A DNA stretch of 8,397 bases, taken from contig CALDGT010000592.1 of the NCBI GenBank assembly GCA_937942935.1, positions 1 to 8,397 on the forward strand, in the 5' to 3' direction. The notes below the pieces were generated by a model. The model saw nothing but the letters and a program-made list of their open reading frames with translations. It had not been told where the DNA came from and did no database searches. Made by a program: the position numbers and the translations under genes. How positions within the stretch are numbered: position 1 is the stretch's first letter; each line of letters opens with the position of its first letter. Shown here piece after piece: positions 5,474-8,397 of the stretch. The DNA comes from an uncultured Chloroflexota bacterium (GTDB lineage Bacteria > Chloroflexota > Anaerolineae > Aggregatilineales > Phototrophicaceae).

Positions 5474-6727
5474 ATGCTCCTAAAAAACAAACTAAACGCC
5501 CTCCGCGTTTATATGGTATTTGAATTTTTCACAGCCTTTGGGTTAAAACTCATTTGGTTGGTGGCGATGGTTCACCTTGCCTTGCTCGGATTTGACCCAT
5601 TGCAATTGGTTTTGGTCGGAACAGCACTAGAAGTCGGCGCTTTTTTATTTGAAGTCCCTACAGGTGTGATTGCTGATGTATATAGTCGGCGGTTATCGGT
5701 GATTTTAGGGGTGTTCACACTCGGTATTAGCTATTCGGCATTGGCTCTCACCACGACTTTTGAAATTGTCCTCATCACACAATTTGTTGCGGGGATTGGT
5801 TACACATTCTTGAGTGGTGCGACTAGCGCGTGGCTCGCGGATGAAATTGGCGAAAAAGAGGCAGGGGAGGCATATCTCTCGGCGGCACAAGTCGCAAATA
5901 TAGCGAGTATTTTAGGCATTTTTGGCGCGGTGTTGCTTGGTTCACAGAGTATGCCCCTCTCGATGTTATGTGGTGGCATCACACTCATCGCATTAGGCAT
6001 ATTTTTGAGCCTCACCATGCCCGAACATGGATTCATGCCCACACCCAAAGAAGACCGCGAAACCTTCCGCGATATGGGTCGGACATTCAGCGCAGGCTTA
6101 AAAGCGATTCGCGCCCGTCCTGTTTTGGTGATGTTGGTCGGGGTGACATTTTTATTCGGCGCATACAGCGAAGGCTTTGACCGTCTGTGGCAATTGCATG
6201 TCGTGACCAATTTCAATTTGCCCAAATTTGCTAATTTTGACCTTGTACTGTGGTTTGGTGTGATTGGTCTGGTGTCATCCCTCTTGTTTTTGGGTGTGAC
6301 AAAGGTCATTCGCAAGCGTATTGATACCACCAACGGCGCAAAAATCGCACAGGCGTTGGGTGTTATTAATCTTGGCATGATGGTGATGATTTTGGTCTTT
6401 GCCCTTGCCGAAAATTTCTTGCTGGCGATGATTGCCTTTTGGACGCTTGGCGTATTGCGCGGACTCATCCACCCATTACAACAAGCATGGATGAATCAGG
6501 GCTTAGAATCGAGCAGTCGTGCTACGGTGTTGAGCATGATTTCTCAAACCGATGCAATTGGTCAAATTGGCGCGGGTCCGACTGTTGGGCTAATTGGTCA
6601 ACGGTTTGGGGTGCGAATCGCCCTAGCGTGTGGCGCAATTATCCTCATCCCTGTCGCATGGCTTTATGCGCGAACAGTGAATCATCAGAATATAACAGTT
6701 ATTCCATCGTCTGAATCGGTTGGATGA
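5474..6727 (+). CDS. MFS transporter, probable drug/efflux type
   Basis: A 417-residue, very hydrophobic protein of usual MFS length with a pattern of about 12 membrane helices in two halves, and a short polar tail. The loop between helices 2 and 3 carries the MFS motif A region, EVPTGVIADVYSRRLSV (60-76): G-x3-D-x3-R-R fits the G-x3-D-R-x-G-R-R pattern. GIGYTFLSGATSAWLADE (107-124) is a strongly conserved helix 4/5 block seen in a family of efflux-annotated MFS proteins. The central cytoplasmic loop is around 190-215 (PTPKEDRETFRDMGR). Expected role: proton-coupled export of a small molecule across the inner membrane; the substrate is unknown. The start ATG has GAAGGG 11 bases upstream, a rather long gap that may matter for the leader control described nearby. 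It ends in a strong terminator, so transcription appears monocistronic apart from the leader ORF. Confidence 0.88.
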   Translation: MLLKNKLNALRVYMVFEFFTAFGLKLIWLVAMVHLALLGFDPLQLVLVGTALEVGAFLFEVPTGVIADVYSRRLSVILGVFTLGISYSALALTTTFEIVLITQFVAGIGYTFLSGATSAWLADEIGEKEAGEAYLSAAQVANIASILGIFGAVLLGSQSMPLSMLCGGITLIALGIFLSLTMPEHGFMPTPKEDRETFRDMGRTFSAGLKAIRARPVLVMLVGVTFLFGAYSEGFDRLWQLHVVTNFNLPKFANFDLVLWFGVIGLVSSLLFLGVTKVIRKRIDTTNGAKIAQALGVINLGMMVMILVFALAENFLLAMIAFWTLGVLRGLIHPLQQAWMNQGLESSSRATVLSMISQTDAIGQIGAGPTVGLIGQRFGVRIALACGAIILIPVAWLYARTVNHQNITVIPSSESVG

Positions 6728-6742
6728 AAAATAAGTTTTATC

Positions 6743-6773
6743 AAAAGGGTGCATTCACCTGCACCCTTTTTTT
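6743..6773 (+). terminator. Strong Rho-independent terminator after the MFS gene
   Basis: AAAAGGGTGCA (6743-6753) pairs perfectly with TGCACCCTTTT (6760-6770), an 11-bp stem with a TTCACC loop, ending in seven T (6767-6773). It isolates the metal ATPase gene from the MFS transcript. Confidence 0.92.
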
Positions 6774-6789
6774 ATGCCAGATGATATGA

Positions 6790-6807
6790 CCAATTGGTGA
6801 CAATTGG
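6790..6807. repeat. Inverted repeat upstream of the metal ATPase, possible operator
   Basis: CCAATTG (6790-6796) and CAATTGG (6801-6807) form a perfect 7+7 dyad with a 4-base spacer, just ahead of the candidate -35. Metal pumps are commonly controlled by ArsR/SmtB, MerR, Fur or DtxR-type regulators that bind such dyads; which one, if any, is unknown. Confidence 0.3.
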
Positions 6808-6810
6808 CTA

Positions 6811-6839
6811 TAGTCAAAAATGTTTACTATGGTTAAAAT
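6811..6839 (+). promoter_or_regulatory. Candidate promoter of the metal ATPase gene
   Basis: TAGTCA (6811-6816, 4 of 6) and TAAAAT (6834-6839, 5 of 6) are 17 bp apart. The -10 and its flank (GTTAAAAT) are the same as in the cysteine hydrolase promoter at 3423-3430. The weak -35 would fit an activated promoter. Confidence 0.4.
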
Positions 6840-6870
6840 TATGATAAACGTAGATAGATAATAATTTTAA
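6833..6870. repeat. 10+10 inverted repeat over the -10 and leader of the metal ATPase gene
   Basis: TTAAAATTAT (6833-6842) and ATAATTTTAA (6861-6870) are perfect inverse complements with an 18-base spacer. The left arm contains the candidate -10 and the right arm ends just before the ribosome site (AGAGGTGA from 6873), so the pair could be a repressor site or, if transcription starts further upstream, an RNA stem next to the ribosome site. Confidence 0.4.
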
Positions 6871-6883
6871 CTAGAGGTGATAC

Positions 6884-8397
6884 ATGGTATCAACTACACA
6901 TACACAAACCCCACAAAAGACGAAACTCCCCAGTTTTATCAATCCCAAATGGCTTACACATGACTGGCTCGAACCACGTTTTGTTGTTATCACAGGCTTA
7001 ATGCTGGTGGCGAGTTTTATCGGCGGACAAATTGGCATCCCTGATTGGTTAGATGGATTATTTGGGTTAGTTGCCTATATCACTGGTGGCACACTCGGTA
7101 CGATTCATGCAGTTGAGCATCTCATCAAAGACCGCAAACTTGATGTGGATATGTTGATGATTTTAGCGGCATTTGGTGCGGCGATTATTGGCGAATGGCA
7201 TGAAGGGGCGGTTTTACTGTTTTTATTCACCCTCAGCCATGCCTTACAAGAATATGCCATTGGGCGTAGTCGGAATGCGATTAAAAGCCTGTTCAAATTG
7301 TATCCCGAAACCGCCACTATCAAACGGGGCGACCAAACGGTTACGGTCAAATTCAATGAAATTGTCGTGGGAGATGTTGTCCTCATTGCACCCGGTGAAC
7401 GAATTCCTGTAGATGGTGTGGTGGTGAGTGGGCGCTCTGCTGTAGACCAATCGCCCATCACAGGCGAATCTATGCCTGTCGAAAAAGAAACAGGAGATAA
7501 CGTATTTGCAGGGACGCTCAATAAACAAGGGATGCTTGATGTCGAAGCGACACATCCCGCAGGACAAAACACACTCGCTCGTATTATCAAAATGGTCGAA
7601 GAAGCGCAAGATGCCAAAGCACCAACGGCGGCATTTTTAGAAAAATTCGAAGAAAAATATGCGCTGTTCATCATTGCATCCGTAGCATTGTTCATTATCA
7701 TCCCGCCATTGCTTTTCAATGTGCCATTCACCGAAAATTTTTATCGGGCGATGGTATTAATGACCGTTGCCAGCCCGTGTGCGTTGGTGATTAGTGTGCC
7801 TGCGTCATTTATTTCTGCGATTGCATCAGGCGCTCGTGCGGGGATTTTATTCAAAGGTGGGGCATATTTGGAACAAATGGCGGTGATTAAAGCAGTTGCC
7901 TTCGATAAAACAGGCACACTCACCGCAGGTAAACCAGATGTCACCGATGTTCATTCTTGTTGTTCGTTGATAGATAATGAGTTGTTGGCGGTTGCCGCTT
8001 CTGTGGAAAGTCGCTCAGAACATCCCCTCGCTAAAGCGATTGTGAATGAAGCCAAACGCCGTAATCTGACCCTCGAAATTGTGGATGAATTTGAAGCCAT
8101 AGCAGGGCAGGGAATTATCTCTAAGGTGGATGGCAAGCAGGTAAAAATTGGGAGCATTGCTTATCTACAAACTTTAGCCCTTATGCCACCACAATTAGCC
8201 GAATATCACGCCACATTAGAAGCAGATGGCAAAACCGTGATTGGTGTTGTCCGTGAGGGTCAATGCGAAAATTGTGGCGCGTGCGAATTTGGTCAAAATA
8301 GCGGGTGTGATTGGATGGGGATTATCGCCCTTGCCGACCAATTACGCCCAGAATCGAAAGCGGTTGTTGCCGATTTACGCGCCAAAGGCATCGAAGT
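6884..8397 (+). CDS. Heavy-metal P1B-type ATPase (SPC class), 3' end missing
   Basis: The first 504 codons are present with no stop before the right edge. AGAGGTGA, 3 bases before ATG, supports the start. There is no N-terminal HMA or CxxC domain. Landmarks: hydrophobic helices near 33-52, 59-80, 88-103, 105-122, 258-277 and 286-313; TGES (193-196) in the actuator domain; the metal-site motif SPC (297-299) in a membrane helix, as in P1B-4 pumps, rather than CPC/CPH; the phosphorylated aspartate D341 in DKTGTLT (341-347); and the HP motif SEHPLA (378-383) that binds ATP. P1B-4 members export Co, Fe, Zn or Ni; the specific ion cannot be decided. Odd: an insertion of about 18 residues (458-476) with C461, C464, C467 and C475 sits between KTVIGVV and MGIIALADQLRPE, where relatives have a short turn. 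The final two helices and the GDGxND motif would lie beyond the window. Confidence 0.92.
   Translation, partial: MVSTTHTQTPQKTKLPSFINPKWLTHDWLEPRFVVITGLMLVASFIGGQIGIPDWLDGLFGLVAYITGGTLGTIHAVEHLIKDRKLDVDMLMILAAFGAAIIGEWHEGAVLLFLFTLSHALQEYAIGRSRNAIKSLFKLYPETATIKRGDQTVTVKFNEIVVGDVVLIAPGERIPVDGVVVSGRSAVDQSPITGESMPVEKETGDNVFAGTLNKQGMLDVEATHPAGQNTLARIIKMVEEAQDAKAPTAAFLEKFEEKYALFIIASVALFIIIPPLLFNVPFTENFYRAMVLMTVASPCALVISVPASFISAIASGARAGILFKGGAYLEQMAVIKAVAFDKTGTLTAGKPDVTDVHSCCSLIDNELLAVAASVESRSEHPLAKAIVNEAKRRNLTLEIVDEFEAIAGQGIISKVDGKQVKIGSIAYLQTLALMPPQLAEYHATLEADGKTVIGVVREGQCENCGACEFGQNSGCDWMGIIALADQLRPESKAVVADLRAKGIE

Noticed and set aside
5800..6468. 222-codon minus-strand ORF inside the MFS gene
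   Set aside because: It is the antisense of a clear MFS reading frame, has a basic low-complexity composition, no recognisable domain and no supporting ribosome site.
7105..7731. 208-codon minus-strand ORF inside the metal ATPase gene
   Set aside because: Antisense to an unambiguous P-type ATPase; Ser/Thr/Asn-rich composition typical of an antisense frame.
1..8397. CRISPR arrays, tRNA/rRNA genes, insertion sequences, phage attachment sites
   Set aside because: No regularly spaced repeats, no cloverleaf or rRNA-like stretches, and no transposase or integrase reading frames were seen.

Overview
The window reads as ordinary chromosomal DNA of moderate GC content, densely packed, with good Shine-Dalgarno sites, ATGA start-stop overlaps and Rho-independent terminators. 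The lineage cannot be fixed by eye. The mix of a PadR/HAAS/ABC exporter operon, a secreted GH13 enzyme, a large cysteine hydrolase and a P1B metal ATPase at mid GC would suit an environmental Chloroflexota-like (Anaerolineae-type) bacterium, but this is a weak inference. No mobile element, CRISPR array, rRNA or tRNA was found.

Left part (1-3299), all on the minus strand. A four-gene operon reads PadR-type repressor (2976-3299), HAAS-domain six-helix membrane protein (2101-2979), BcrA-type ABC ATPase (1176-2090) and ABC-2 permease (304-1179). The genes overlap by 4 bp or are 10 bp apart. The promoter, around 3330-3359, is covered by a perfect 8+8 inverted repeat that is the obvious candidate operator for the repressor. 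A terminator hairpin (about 238-277) closes the operon. Downstream of it begins the signal peptide and N-terminus of a secreted GH13 (alpha-amylase family) enzyme that runs off the left edge.

Middle part (3402-5226), plus strand. A sigma70-like promoter drives a large nicotinamidase/isochorismatase-family cysteine hydrolase (3464-4405, start possibly 3488), which ends in a GAAA-loop terminator. Right behind that terminator, with no obvious promoter of its own, lies an AT-richer gene for a SUMF1/FGE-fold protein (4456-5226) that lacks the catalytic cysteines of true formylglycine-generating enzymes.

Right part (5236-8397), plus strand. A good promoter (5236-5265) is followed by a 23-codon leader ORF with its own ribosome binding site and then a hairpin whose loop is complementary to the Shine-Dalgarno site of the next gene, a 12-helix MFS efflux-type transporter (5474-6727). 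This layout resembles translational attenuation of drug-resistance genes and is one of the two most interesting points of the window. After a strong terminator comes a P1B-type heavy-metal ATPase of the SPC (P1B-4-like) class (6884 to beyond the right edge). It carries an unusual four-cysteine insertion (C-x2-C-x2-C-x7-C) in its cytoplasmic ATP-binding part, the second main point. Its upstream region has two inverted repeats that may be operators.

Taken together, the window is mostly transport and export: one ABC exporter with its own repressor/sensor pair, one MFS pump with a possible leader-peptide switch, and one metal pump with possible operators, plus two stand-alone enzymes or enzyme-like proteins.
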